Source: Hexactinellida sp. DTS-2022 (taxonomy: Eukaryota; Porifera; Hexactinellida). From it: a stretch of 64,000 nucleotides of DNA. The stretch covers positions 15,445,624 through 15,509,623 of the forward strand of contig JAPNXP010000002.1 of NCBI GenBank assembly GCA_028753945.1. Reading direction: 5' to 3'. Numbering within the stretch: position 1 is the first letter of the stretch; each line of letters begins with the position of its first letter. Below are positions 43,401-54,785 of this stretch, piece by piece. The notes beneath the pieces are model-generated. The model did not search any database, was not told the origin of the DNA, and saw nothing but the letters and a program-made list of their open reading frames with translations. The position numbers were made by a program, and so were the translations under genes.

Positions 43401-44417
43401 TTCCCACTGGTTGAATATTAGAGAGAACAGTGTGTATACAAATAATGTTAGTCTTCAAGATAACTTGAAACGTGTAATAGAACTGTAATACATACAGTAG
43501 AACCTCGTTAGTACGAACACTGTTAATACGAACACTATTTCAGTCCCCTTCAAAGCCTTTTCAATACAAAGACATTGGTTAATACGAATTACGGATAAGC
43601 AGTACTAACAAGGCTCTACTGTATATATCTATACAAGTTCCTATCATACTCACGCGTTCCCTAGGTTGCTGTGTGCCCGTTTCTGCCCCCCCGTGTCCCC
43701 CTCTCCCACCGCCACCTCCAGTCTCCCTCCGTGGTACCGCACCGCATCCGGGAACCTCCCCAGGAGGTAGCAGACGCTGCCCAGGTTACCCAGGATCCGT
43801 CCCTCGGTCCCCCGGTCCCCCAGCCCCCGGCTGAGGGAGAGCGAACCCTCGTAAGGGGACAGCGACTCCGTTAGGGGGCCCGTCACAGCGGGGGGGTAGC
43901 AGCCGGGATCCACACCTAATGTAATGTTATAGCACTCCTGCTAGTTAGTTAGTAGGCAGTTAGGTACTGAATATTCCGGGTATAAGAACAACGGTTATTA
44001 GAAGACTACATATATGCAGTTCCCGACGATGTTCCTATATCCGGCAATCCCGGCATCCACTGTAACTAGTTTATAGTTAGTTAGTTTGTTAATTTGTTAG
44101 TTTGACTGTTTGTTAGTTGGTTGGTTGGTTGTTTGTTTGTTAGTTGGTTGGTTGGTTGTTTGTTTGTTAGTTTGACTGTTTGACTGTTTGTTAGTTGGTT
44201 GGTTGGTTGTTTGTTTGTTAGTTGGTTGGTTGGTTGGTTGGTTGTTTGTTTGTTTGTTTGTTTGTTTGTTTGTTTGTTTGTTTGTTTGTTTGTTTGTTTG
44301 TTTGTTTGTTTGTTTGTTTGTTTGTTTGTTTGTTTGTTTGTTTGTGGTTGTTATAATTATTTTTTGTTGTGATATTATTGTTGTTGTTAGTTTGTTTGTT
44401 TTTGTTGTCATATTATT

Positions 44418-44449
<32 letters not shown>

Positions 44450-44714
44450 GATATTATTATTATTGTTGTTGTTGTTGTTGTTTACCCTTGCATAGCGCGC
44501 TCTCCCTCTTCCCCCGGGTGTGCAGGATGGCGCCCAGACTGTGGAGACCCTTGCACTCCTCCCGCTTGTCTCCTAGCTCCCTTGACAACCGTATGTGCTC
44601 ATTGGCATGTGCACAGCTGTCCTCCCATCTACAGAGTCTCCGGTGGGTCTCTGATTGGCTGGCGTGGGACCGCATCTCTCTAATTGTGTCGCTCTTAGAG
44701 CCACATTCTGCCAT
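40474..44714 (-). CDS. GPSM2-like: GPSM/LGN (Pins) family: TPR plus GoLoco protein
   Basis: Binds G-alpha(i)-GDP through GoLoco motifs and NuMA/Inscuteable through TPRs; orients mitotic spindles at the cortex. Exons in transcript order: 44714-44486, 43915-43654, 43229-43028, 42371-42086, 41832-41564, 41518-41466, 41395-41281, 40530-40474; 490 residues, phases consistent. TPR-like helices carry LGN signatures: EGRILGNLGSVCYLLGRF, HSNLGNAYVYMGDINRAI, SIGNSYTLLREYGTATEY, MRAYWALSNSC. Four GoLoco-type motifs follow: SSQGNRLEEQR, TQEHRIEEQR, a degenerate QIHSLEEQR, and EDFFNLILQAQSHRIDDQR. The last is completed only by a 57-bp terminal exon. Shorter than human LGN (about 680) because of a compact linker and fewer TPRs. 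No intervening reading-frame problem. Confidence 0.93.
40581..40744. mobile_element. MITE family G
   Basis: TACAGTTGAAACCGGATAT at the start and ATATCCGGTTTCAACTGTA at the end; four internal AATCGGATATTTTTAAC words and a GTT run. Confidence 0.8.
40993..41058. repeat. Perfect short hairpin
   Basis: Arms of about 29 bp (AGGCGAATTTGAGTTTCAGG continuing CGAGATTGAG) immediately followed by the inverse copy, one mismatch, essentially no loop. Confidence 0.85.
42415..42552. repeat. Foldback with GTCCATTTATCC words
   Basis: CCGATGTCCATTTATCC at the left and GGATAAAAGGACATCGG at the right; GTCCATTTATCC recurs inside. In a GPSM intron. Confidence 0.7.
44075..44485. repeat. TTGG/TTTG/GTT microsatellite block in GPSM intron 1
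   Basis: Successive (TTGG)n, a long pure (TTTG)n of over 120 bp, then GTT and ATT repeats reaching the donor of exon 1. Confidence 0.9.
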
Positions 44715-45060
44715 AGCGACACTTAAGCTGCCACCACAATAAACTGGGATAGTAAACAACAACAATTATGTACGAATACAGTGGAACCTCGTTAATATGA
44801 ACACCAACAGACGGTAAATCTGTTCGCTTTATCCGGAGTTCGTATTAACCGGAGTAATACCCATTGTAGGGACCTGATTTTGTGGAACTGTTTGTTCGTA
44901 TTATCCGGAATTCGTATTAACCGTGTTCGTACTAACGAGGTTCTACTGTATCATACAGCGGTAGCGAGTGTGTCTGTTTGTTTATTAATTGTAAACACAA
45001 ACAATTTCCTAACAGAATACCTATAACGACTCCATATCTCTAATAGCTAACAAATTGGAT

Positions 45061-46664
45061 CTAAACAGAGGGGAACTCAAACACAACTTCCTTTCCCGTC
45101 AGTTTTCTGTAAATCTGCGAGAATACACCAACCTACAAACATACGTAGCTCGTCAATAGGACAGTAGTAATACAGGGGACTCTGTTAATAGGACAGTATT
45201 AGTACAGGGGACCGTATTAATATGTTCGTATTAACCGGAGTCACTTGCCCCTCCAAACCCATAAATTAACAGTCTACTGTAGTACAGTCGAAACCGGTTT
45301 TTTTCTAACCAATTCTTTGCATGGAAATAAAGTAAGAAAAATCCGATAGTTAGAATAAACAGTTTGAAAATAAAACAAAATTGGAATTCCATAGTTACAA
45401 ATTTAGAATAAATAGTCAATCAGAAAAATCGATTAGTTATTAAGAGTCTACTGTATGCATAACTGTAACCATGCTATACATAACAGGGACTATATATACC
45501 CCTGGGGACAGTCACAGGGACCTGAAGAACGCACCTTAGCCTCTAGATGCACCTTCTGCTGATGGTCCAGGTGTATCTTAATCTGTCTCTTCCCGTCCAA
45601 CCGGATTCTGGTCCTCTTCCCGACTATCTCCCCTGGGTACACCAAGTCCTCCAGCAGCGCGTTATGCACCGAGGTAAGCGTGCGGCTATAAATAGAATAG
45701 ATAGGGGACAGGGGACAGGGGACAGGGGACAAAGTACCTGTTGGGACGCTTCTGCTTTTGGTTCCGGGTCTTCCTAGTCTGTCTGGAGAGGATGGTGCGC
45801 TATAAATAGAACACAAGTAAATACGACAATAGCGACACAGTTATAACACCTCATGTGAGCAATGGACAGATAGAACTATAATATGTAGAGTGCCACTGTG
45901 CCACTAGGACACATTACCTTGGCAATGAACACGACAACTTTTCCGGAGTACTTTTTCTCGAGCTCCCTGGTTAGTTTCGCGTGCAGTTTCTGGAATGCTT
46001 TCAGCTGCGGAAACGGAACTGTAACCACTATTGCCTTCTTGCCGTGCACATCCAGCTCCTACCGGAACCAACCGTAAATATGGAACTAACAAGCAATATG
46101 GAATTAAACTAAAGCAATATGGAACTAACAAGCAATTTGGAACCAAGCAATGAATATGGAACTATAAGCAATATGGAACAATAAATAAATACAGTCGACT
46201 CCGCTTAATAGAGTCACCTCGGGACCAAGTTGTTTCGACCCGATTAAGCGGTGAAATCTATTAACCGAAAATATTGTAAGCCAAACTGTAATTCCGTCCT
46301 ATAAATCCTGTGAAATTTGACCCAATTAAGCGGAGAAACCGATTAACCGGTTGCTCTATTAAGCGAAGTTGACTGTATGGAACTAATAAGGAATATGGAA
46401 CTAAACTAAAGCAATATGGAACTAAGTATAGTTAGTATATTAACACCTTAGCTCCGAGTATATCTAGCTCCTTGAGTAATTTGAGATCAGGATTCTTCTC
46501 GAGCTCAAACAGGGACTATAAAGTATAAACAAACAAACAAACTAATAAACAAACAAACAAACAAACAAACAACAACAACTAACAGCAGAGAGGCTTTTCT
46601 CTACGTCAGATAGAGACGTTCCCTGAGGTTTAATTACTTTAGCCGACTCACTGTAGCTAGCCAT
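45061..46664 (-). CDS. RPS7: Ribosomal protein eS7
   Basis: Small-subunit cytosolic ribosomal protein. Six exons: 46664-46584, 46515-46447, 46058-45918, 45799-45738, 45685-45535, 45132-45061; 191 residues (human 194), all phases matching. Key segments: [101 protein letters not shown] and [14 protein letters not shown]. The intron between exons 4 and 5 is only 52 bp and consists of TGTCCCC repeats plus the acceptor CTATTTATAG. The ATG lies 88 bp downstream of the NHL gene 2 stop, so the promoter is very short. Confidence 0.97.
45293..45455. mobile_element. MITE family I
   Basis: TACAGTCGAAACCGGTTT at the start, ending AGAGTCTACTGTA. Interior words TTAGAATAAA and AAAATCCGAT; related fragments in the Src intron (2945-3150) and at 63103-63140. 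Confidence 0.55.
46191..46380. mobile_element. Complete MITE family F in eS7 intron 2
   Basis: CAGTCGACTCCGCTTAATAG at the start and TTAAGCGAAGTTGACTG at the end; internal GATTAAGCGGTGAAATC. Related: 22916-23412, 53605-53900 (partial), 59882-59952 (partial). Confidence 0.8.
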
Positions 46665-46751
46665 TTGATACTAATTATAGAACAAACAAATTGGTAAACA
46701 AATTACATATATAGTTGTCTTTGATCATAGCAAAACAAATAAAAATAGGAA

Positions 46752-47987
46752 TTATTGACAAGAAAATATTTGTAGCCTGTAGTTGTTGCACCTAGACACA
46801 ATAATTAATTTCATATTTTCAGTTAGAACTATTCCTTGAGGCCTATGAAACATTCCCACTTCTTGTCCTGGTTCCCCTATAGTGTGGAGGTGTGTCCCTT
46901 CTTTCGAGAATACTCGAATTTGATTATTCTCCATATCACTGATCAGTAAATTCTGTTTTTTGTCCAAACAGAAGAAGTTAGCTAATCCTATCTGCATTCC
47001 TGTACCCTGTGTGATTAGGGAGCGTATCTTCTCTCCTGCGTGAGAGAACACGAGTATGCAGGGAGAGTTATAACAGAGCACGTACACCTCATCTGGTGTC
47101 AGTTTAACGTCATGCGGGTCTTTCATTGTTTGGTGCGTTATGGATCTTTGGAAGTGTAGGGAGTCATCTAGGACTTGGATTCTGTGGTTGATCCAATCCG
47201 CTACGAACACATCTCCGTTGGTAGAGACTGAGAGTCCCATAGGGCAATCGAACTGTCCCGCACCAGATCCCTCACTCCCTAGGCTAGCGACGAGACGCAT
47301 GTCAGCCTCTAATTTGAATCGGAACACAGCGTCTACTCCTCTGTCCGTCACGTACAGGTTGTCTCGATGGATCGCTATACCCCATGGCTCTCTCATGTCT
47401 CGATTTGTGAAGGTGTTTAGGAATTCGCCTGTCTCCGAGAAGATTGAGACTCTACAGGAACCTGGCCCTTCTGCGACATAAATTAGATTTGTGTTCTCAT
47501 CGATAGCGACACCACGAGGCTTCCAGAGCTCTCCAGGAGCTTGTCCTTTCTTCCCGACAGCTACAATCGGTCTCATTTGTTGATATCGGGGTACAACGGG
47601 CACCTCCTCCTCGACTACCTCTCCCACACCTGCGATCACCTGCTCCAGGTGTCCACAGGTGCCTCGGAACACCACGCGTGTCTCGGGCTGGGGTACCCTC
47701 ACCACTGCTAGCGCTTGTTCTAGTTCCGCTAGGATTCGCTCCTGGGTCTCTCTCAATTCGTTCATTTGGAGGAGACGCTCCGTTTCGGTTTTGAGTGCGA
47801 TTAATTCTTCTTCTTTTCGCGCGCGCTCTATGGGCCTAGCGGCTATTTGGTCGCGTGTGTCGCGGTATGTGGTTATGAGTGCCACTCGTCGCTGCTGGAC
47901 ACACATAATTATTCGGTCGAACAGTTGGTGTATTTCCAACTCGACAGGGTCTACGGGGTGTATCGGGTCAGGGAATCGAACGGCCAT
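46752..47987 (-). CDS. Coiled-coil/NHL-repeat beta-propeller protein, copy 2
   Basis: Intronless, 411 codons, same architecture and start context as the gene at 4559-5791: coiled coil about residues 20-100, six NHL blades about 140-410. About 52 amino-acid differences separate the pair; only about 7 lie in residues 1-135. In the propeller they recur at the x-P-x-G entry (HPYG to KPRG, WPCG to CPMG, RPYD to DPHD, RSKG to RPQG). They recur again at the loop after the inner strand (DIVAH to DRGVD, DCNNN to DWINH, CSDSQ to CYNSP, DYDNN to DMENN, SSSDN to SRCNN). Silent differences are few in the parts I aligned. Extra C-terminal Gln before the stop. The same-strand eS7 gene begins 88 bp downstream. 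Function unknown; surface recognition is inferred. Confidence 0.9.
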   Translation of the reverse strand: MAVRFPDPIHPVDPVELEIHQLFDRIIMCVQQRRVALITTYRDTRDQIAARPIERARKEEELIALKTETERLLQMNELRETQERILAELEQALAVVRVPQPETRVVFRGTCGHLEQVIAGVGEVVEEEVPVVPRYQQMRPIVAVGKKGQAPGELWKPRGVAIDENTNLIYVAEGPGSCRVSIFSETGEFLNTFTNRDMREPWGIAIHRDNLYVTDRGVDAVFRFKLEADMRLVASLGSEGSGAGQFDCPMGLSVSTNGDVFVADWINHRIQVLDDSLHFQRSITHQTMKDPHDVKLTPDEVYVLCYNSPCILVFSHAGEKIRSLITQGTGMQIGLANFFCLDKKQNLLISDMENNQIRVFSKEGTHLHTIGEPGQEVGMFHRPQGIVLTENMKLIIVSRCNNYRLQIFSCQ

Positions 47988-47999
47988 TTTGTTATTATT

Positions 48000-48275
48000 T
48001 GCTAGTTAGCTAGTTAGTGCTATTGAAAGGAAAGTTGTTAGTAGAATGCTATAGAGAATGTGTCTCGTATCTTATAGCAGAGCTAGGTGGTGGAACTGAG
48101 TGGAATGTGGCATCTGTTTGTGTGCCGCCTCTTCTGATGCACATGGTGACTCCATCCAGTCAGGAATGTAGTGAAAGGAAATACTTTCATTTGTGAATAA
48201 TTAGTTAATGCAGACAGCTCTGCTAGGATACCAGATAGCTCAAATGGAATGTGGCACAACCCAGTTTAATGGATT
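48000..48275 (-). repeat. Inverted duplicate of the NHL gene promoter region
   Basis: Reverse complement of about 4268-4558, nearly identical, including the TATA-like GCTATAAGATACGAG and ATTCCACTCAGTTCCACC. Homology ends near AATCCATTAAACTGG. Confidence 0.88.
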
Positions 48276-48895
48276 CCAGGAGTTTAATTACATATTATGA
48301 GATCCTAGGAGCTAATTCCAACCATTTGGAATGTTCCAATTCTGTAGTGTTTAAAACAAATAATATTAACGGCTTATTTGCCTTAGATTTCACATTAAAT
48401 TGTGGACATTGTGTAGATTATATTTTCGTTGCATTATTTGTAATTAATAATAGTGTTGTTTACGGCATCAGAAGTTTGTTAAACCGGCATTTGTTTATTC
48501 TTTAGCCAACAGAAAAAAGTAAGGTGGTGGCTTAATTAGCAACCATCAAATTGGCTTTGTCGAGCCTGCAAACAAATTTTATAATATAGACCCAGCTTCC
48601 AAAAGTTGAATTTTTGATGTTAAAATGACGTTCCAGTGCCTGAAAATTACATTAGAAAAGGTGATATATAATAATTCCAATAATATTTCTTTAAATAAAT
48701 AAATAGAGTCTTGTTACATAGTACGTATTCTGATAAGGGACACATATTACGGTCCCTATTATGCACCCATGAAAACAGCAGCTGTTAGCTTAAATAATAT
48801 TATTTGCAACATATGTATGTACATAACAATAACAATGTTGGGATATTTACAAACTATAAAGGTGGAATTAGGAATATACAAATATTATATAATTT
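48276..48895. other. Spacer between NHL gene 2 promoter and EB1
   Basis: AT-rich, with a fragment of the intronic GTTAAAATGAC...ATTAGAAAAGGTG repeat also seen in catalase introns. Nothing coding seen. Confidence 0.5.
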
Positions 48896-49306
48896 CTAAT
48901 AAGTTTCATAAAGGTCTCCAGATTCTAGCTGCTGAGGTTCCATCTACAAACAAACAAGTAAACAAGTAAACAAGTAAACAAGTAAACAAGTAAACAAGTA
49001 AACAAGTAAACAAGTAAACAAGTAAACAAGTAAACAAGTAAACAAGTAAACAAGTAAACAAACAAACAAACTAGTAAATAAATTAACAAACAAACAAACG
49101 AACAAGTAAACAAACAAACAAACAAACAATGAGTAAATAGGTTATAATGTAGTACACTAAATTAACTATACTATCAGATATGTGTGTTGTTGTTGTTTAT
49201 ACGCTAAGCTAACTAATGTTGTTGTTGTTGTTTATACGCTAAGCTAACTAATGTTGTTGTTTTTGCAGTTATTACACTTGTTCTACGGCTAGGATACATA
49301 TCCCAT

Positions 49307-49340
<34 letters not shown>

Positions 49341-52300
49341 GTATACGCTAGCTACACATCTCACCTGCTGCTGTATGATGGAAAGCACGCCCGCCAGATG
49401 TCCCGTGTCCTCCCCTGCCTTATCCTCGCAGAACTTCCTGACGGCCTCCAGCGTTATGGCCATCCTGTCCAGGCGGGAGGCCCCCAGCATCAGCTCCGCG
49501 TTAAGCTCACGTTTCTAACAACACAGTATTAGTATTAGCTACAGTAGAACATTCTAGAATAGTTGTATTAGTATTTACAGTACAGTGGAACCTCTATAAG
49601 TGGGGGAGCTGGGACGGGGAAAATTTCAATTGCCCCCCATTCCCCGGTTATAAAATTCAAAACCTTAACTATGACGCGTTAACAGACCTTAACTATGACG
49701 TAATTCCATAGTTAACTATGACGCGTTAACAGACCTTAACTATGACGCGTTAACAGACCTTAACTATGACGCGTTAACAGACCTTAACTATGACGCGTTA
49801 ACAGACCTTAACTATGACGTGTTAACAGACCTTAACTATGACGCGTTAACAGACCTTAACTATGACGCGTTAACAGACCTTAACTATGACGCGTTAACAG
49901 ACCTTAACTATGACGCGTTAACAGACCTTAACTATGACGCGTTAACAGACCTTAACTATGACGCGTTAACAGACCTTATCTATGACGTAATTCCATAGTT
50001 AACTATGACGTGTTAACAGACCTTAACTATGACGTGTTAACAGACCTTAACTATGACGCGTTAACAGACCTTAACTATGACGTGTTAACAGACCTTAACT
50101 ATGACGCGTTAACAGACCTTAACTATGACGCGTTAACAGACCTTATCTATGACGTGTTAACAGGCCTTAACTATGACGCGTTAACAGGCCTTAACTATGA
50201 CGTATTACCAGACCTTAACTATGACGCGTTAACAGACCTTAACTATGACGCGTTAACAGACCTTAACTATGACGCGTTAACAGACCTTAACTATGACGTA
50301 ATTCCATAGTTAACTATGACGCGTTAACAGACATTAACTATGACGCGTTAACAGACCTTAACTATGACGCGTTAACAGACCTTAACTATGCCGTAATTCC
50401 ATAGTTAACTATGACGTGTTAACAGACATTAACTATGACGCGTTAACAGACCTTAACTATGACGCGTTAACAGACCTTAACTATGACGCGTTAACAGACC
50501 TTATCTATGACGCTTTAACAGGCCTTAACTATGACGCGTTAACAGGCCTTAACTATGACGTATTACCAGACCTTAACTATGACGCGTTAACAGACCTTAA
50601 CTATGACGCGTTAACAGACCTTAACTATGACGCGTTAACAGACCTTAACTATGACGTAATTCCATAGTTAACTATGACGCGTTAACAGACATTAACTATG
50701 ACGCGTTAACAGACCTTAACTATGACGCGTTAACAGACCTTAACTATGACGTAATTCCATAGTTAACTATGACGTGTTAACAGACATTAACTATGACGCG
50801 TTAACAGACCTTAACTATGACGCGTTAACAGACCTTAACTATGACGCGTTAACAGACCTTATCTATGACGCTTTAACAGACCTTAACTATGACGTAATTC
50901 CATAGTTAACTATGACGTGTTAACAGACATTAACTATGACGCGTTAACAGACCTTAACTATGACGCGTTAACAGACCTTAACTATGACGCGTTAACAGAC
51001 CTTAACTATGACGCGTTAACAGACCTTAACTATGACGTGTTAACAGACCTTAACTATGACGCGTTAACAGACCTTAACTATGACGTAATTCCATAGTTAA
51101 CTATGACGTGTTAACAGACCTTAACTATGACGCGTTAACAGACCTTAACTATGACGTAATTCCATAGTTAACTATGACGTGTTAACAGACCTTAACTATG
51201 ACGCGTTAACAGACCTTAACTATGACGTAATTCCATAGTTAACTATGACGTGTTAACAGACCTTAACTATGACGCGTTAACAGACCTTAACTATGACGCG
51301 TTAACAGACCTTAACTATGACGTAATTCCATAGTTAACTATGACACGTTAACAGACCTTATCTATGACGTAATTCCATAGTTAACTATGACGTGTTAACA
51401 GACCTTAACTATGACGCGTTAACAGACCTTAACTATGACGTAATTCCATAGTTAACTATGACGTGTTAACAGACCTTAACTATGACGCGTTAACAGACCT
51501 TATCTATGACGTAATTCCATAGTTAACTATGACGTGTTAACAGACATTAACTATGACGCGTTAACAGACCTTATCTATGACGTAATTCCATAGTTAACTA
51601 TGACGTGTTAACAGACATTAACTATGACGCGTTAACAGACCTTATCTATGACGTAATTCCATAGTTAACTATGACGTGTTAACAGACCTTATCTATGACG
51701 TATTAACAGACCTTATCTATGACGTAATTCCATAGTTAACTATGACGCGTTAACAGACCTTAACTATGACGTAATTCCATAGTTAACTATGACGCGTTAA
51801 CAGACCTTAACTATGACGCGTTAACAGACCTTAACTATGACGTGTTAACAGACCTTAACTATGACGCGTTAACAGACCTTAACTATGACGCGTTAACAGA
51901 CCTTAACTATGACGTGTTAACAGACCTTAACTATGACGCGTTAACAGACCTTAACTATGACGTAATTCCATAGTTAACTATGACGTGTTAACAGACCTTA
52001 ACTATGACGCGTTAACAGACCTTAACTATGACGTAATTCCATAGTTAACTATGACGTGTTAACAGACCTTAACTATGACGCGTTAACAGACCTTAACTAT
52101 GACGCGTTAACAGACCTTAACTATGACGTAATTCCATAGTTAACTATGACACGTTAACAGACCTTATCTATGACGTAATTCCATAGTTAACTATGACGTG
52201 TTAACAGACCTTAACTATGACGCGTTAACAGACCTTAACTATGACGTAATTCCATAGTTAACTATGACGTGTTAACAGACCTTAACTATGACGCGTTAAC

Positions 52301-54785
52301 AGACCTTATCTATGACGTAATTCCATAGTTAACTATGACGTGTTAACAGACATTAACTATGACGCGTTAACAGACCTTATCTATGACGTAATTCCATAGT
52401 TAACTATGACGTGTTAACAGACATTAACTATGACGCGTTAACAGACCTTATCTATGACGTAATTCCATAGTTAACTATGACGTGTTAACAGACCTTATCT
52501 ATGACGTATTAACAGACCTTATCTATGACGTAATTCCATAGTTAACTATGACGCGTTAACAGACCTTAACTATGACGTAATTCCATAGTTAACTATGACG
52601 CGTTAACAGACCTTAACTATGACGCGTTAACAGACCTTAACTATGACGTGTTAACAGACCTTAACTATGACGCGTTAACAGACCTTAACTATGACGCGTT
52701 AACAGACCTTAACTATGACGTGTTAACAGACCTTAACTATGACGCGTTAACAGACCTTAACTATGACGCGTTAACAGACATTAACTATGACGCGTTAACA
52801 GACCTTAACTATGACGTAATTCCATAGTTAACTATGACGTGTTAACAGACATTAACTATGACGCGTTAACAGACCTTATCTATGACGTAATTCCATAGTT
52901 AACTATGACGCGTTAACAGACCTTAACTATGACGCGTTAACAGACCTTAACTATGACGCGTTAACAGACCTTATCTATGACGTATTAACAGACCTTAACT
53001 ATGACGCGTTAACAGACCTTAACTATGACGTATAAACAGACCTTAACTATGACGTAATACAATAGTTAACTATGACGTAATACCATAGTTAACTATGAAG
53101 TATAAACAGAACTGTAGCTATGACGAATTAACAGAACTTACATATGATGTATTAACTATGACGTATACAATAGTTAACTATGACGTAATACCAAAGTTAA
53201 CTATGACATGTAACAGACCTTAACTATGACGTATTACCGTATTTAACAGAACTAATACCATGACGTATAACTATGACGTATACGTACCTCGCTATCCAGT
53301 GCGCTGATCCTCAGGGTGAGCTCCTGGTTCCGGGCCTTGGCCTCGGTGAGTCGGTCTCGCATGGAGGGGTCCCCTGGGGCCGCGGGGTACACGGGGGCCT
53401 GAGGACTAGCGGACCGCGACTCCCGGACAGGGGCCAGCTTGTCGGAGCTGGTGTAGTAGGAATCCGGAGTCTTGCACACCGTGGCGGCTCTCTGGAGAGT
53501 GGCCTTCTCTATAAGCACAGTAATGTAAAGCTACTATACTATTGTACGAGCAACCATGGATATGACATGTATACTGAACTTTAAATAAGTAAGCAACAGT
53601 AGAAATAAAGTTATTATTTTCTCCGCTTAATGGGGTCAAAATTTACCGGATTTATAGGACGGAATAACATTTTGACTCAAAATATTTTGGTTATTAGATT
53701 TCTCCGTTTAACTCTAAATAAGTAAGCAACAGTAGAAATAAAGTTATTATAAAGATGTTCTTTTCTCCGCTTAATGGGGTCAAAATTACCGGATTTATAG
53801 GACGGAATAACATTTTGACTCAAAATATTTTTGGTTATTTAATTTCTCCGTTTAATCGGTTCAAACTACGGTTAAACAAGCAGAGTCGACTGTATTTATA
53901 ATAGACCAATGAGGTACCTCTCTCCTCCTTTGGGTCATAGGCCGAGGGCCACTCTACGAAGTTGGCGTCGTAAAACCATTTGAACCAAACTAGGAATTCG
54001 TAGTTCTCCATGAAGTTCCCTTTGCAAAGCTTTTCCAGTGGAATTTTCTAAAATAAATAAAGTAACACCTCTCTATAAGGTCCCATGTCTGCCGTTGCAT
54101 AGTGACAGGTAGGTAGGGAAGGAATGTATATTACCTTTTTAACATCCAGCTCCGAGAAGCATTTTTGCAGAACTTTAAAGTTGTCGATGTACTGGTGCTC
54201 CACAGTGGCACTCCACCTGACCCGCCGGAGTGATATGTTATCTGTAAACAACAACAACAACAACAGGGTAAACAAGAGTACACATAAGTAAACAAATGTG
54301 ATGTGTTGGTGAACTTACTGGGAAATAGTACGTGCATGAATTGACAGTATACTGCTCCTATAAAAGAAATATAATAATCTTATTAATTCATACTCGTTTG
54401 TTTGTATGTTTGTTGATTAGTTACTTAGTTAGTTAGTTAGTTAGTTGATTTGTTTGTTTGTTGATTTAGTTTGCTTGTCTGTGTTTGTTTGTTTATTAAT
54501 TTGTTTGTTTGTTTGTTTGTTTGTTTGTTTGTTTGTTTGTTTGTTTATTTGTTTGTGTATTAGTATATAGTGTATTAGTGTATTTGTGCATTAGTGTGTC
54601 TGTTGATTAGTTAGTTAATTAATGTTAACTAGGTGCGTACCTGTGCACATTTCCTCTATCTTGACGAGGTTGAGTTGGAGAGACCCATTTATCCAGGAGA
54701 GATACTCGGTGCGACCCGTAAGACTCGTGTTCGGCTTAATGAGATTGGTGGGGGGAGGGTTCACAGCTTTGATTGATTTAGACAT
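48896..54785 (-). CDS. MAPRE: EB1 family microtubule plus-end tracking protein
   Basis: Tracks growing microtubule plus ends and recruits CAP-Gly and SxIP proteins. Exons in transcript order: 54785-54641, 54357-54319, 54241-54135, 54047-53918, 53508-53288, 49514-49365, 48943-48896; 279 residues (human EB1 268), phases consistent. N-terminal calponin-homology domain: TEYLSWINGSLQLNLVKIEEM, GAVYCQFMHVLFP, VEHQYIDNFKVLQKCF, EKLCKGNFMENYEFLVWFKWF, YDANF. Proline/serine linker, then the coiled-coil EB homology region (RDRLTEAKARNQELTLRISA, ELNAELMLGASRLDRM). The 48-bp last exon encodes MEPQQLESGDLYETY, preserving the C-terminal aromatic (EEY-like) end that binds CAP-Gly domains. Intron 5 (3.8 kb) is almost all satellite. 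The last exon is inferred from splice site, phase and the tail motif. Confidence 0.92.
48944..49135. repeat. AAACAAGT minisatellite in EB1 intron 6
   Basis: About fourteen TAAACAAG units. On the coding strand it reads (TTTACTTG)n running directly into the terminal exon's acceptor TTTGTTTGTAG. Confidence 0.88.
49660..53280. repeat. 3.6-kb satellite in EB1 intron 5 (two monomer types)
   Basis: Monomer A is 24 bp (TTAACTATGACGYGTTAACAG + ACCT junction). Monomer B is 23 bp (TTAACTATGACGTAATTCC + ATAG). They are mixed in irregular order, with about 150 monomers in total. Larger blocks are duplicated: diagnostic variants GACACGTTAACAG (51342 and 52148) and GACGTATTAACAG (51697 and 52503) are both exactly 806 bp apart. 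TATTACCAGACC recurs 358 bp apart (50203, 50561). Monomers decay toward the EB1 exon 5 donor. Frames reading LTDLNYDA are artefacts. Confidence 0.95.
53605..53900. mobile_element. Family F MITE fragments in EB1 intron 4
   Basis: Two direct copies of TTCTCCGCTTAATGGGGTC...GGATTTATAGGACGGAATAAC and the end AGAGTCGACTGTA. Confidence 0.65.
54410..54600. repeat. TTTG/TTAG microsatellite in EB1 intron 1
   Basis: (TTAG)n, then (TTTG)n over about 60 bp, then TTAGTGTA units. Confidence 0.85.

Noticed and set aside
44097-44451. NKQT/VCLF repeat proteins
   Set aside because: Translations of (TTTG)n microsatellite on both strands.
50010-50667. Open frame reading LTDLNYDA repeats
   Set aside because: Produced by the 24-bp satellite (a multiple of three) and broken by every 23-bp B monomer; no start context, splice sites or homology.
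49660-53280. CRISPR-like array
   Set aside because: No unique spacers, monomers are contiguous, and the context is a eukaryotic intron.
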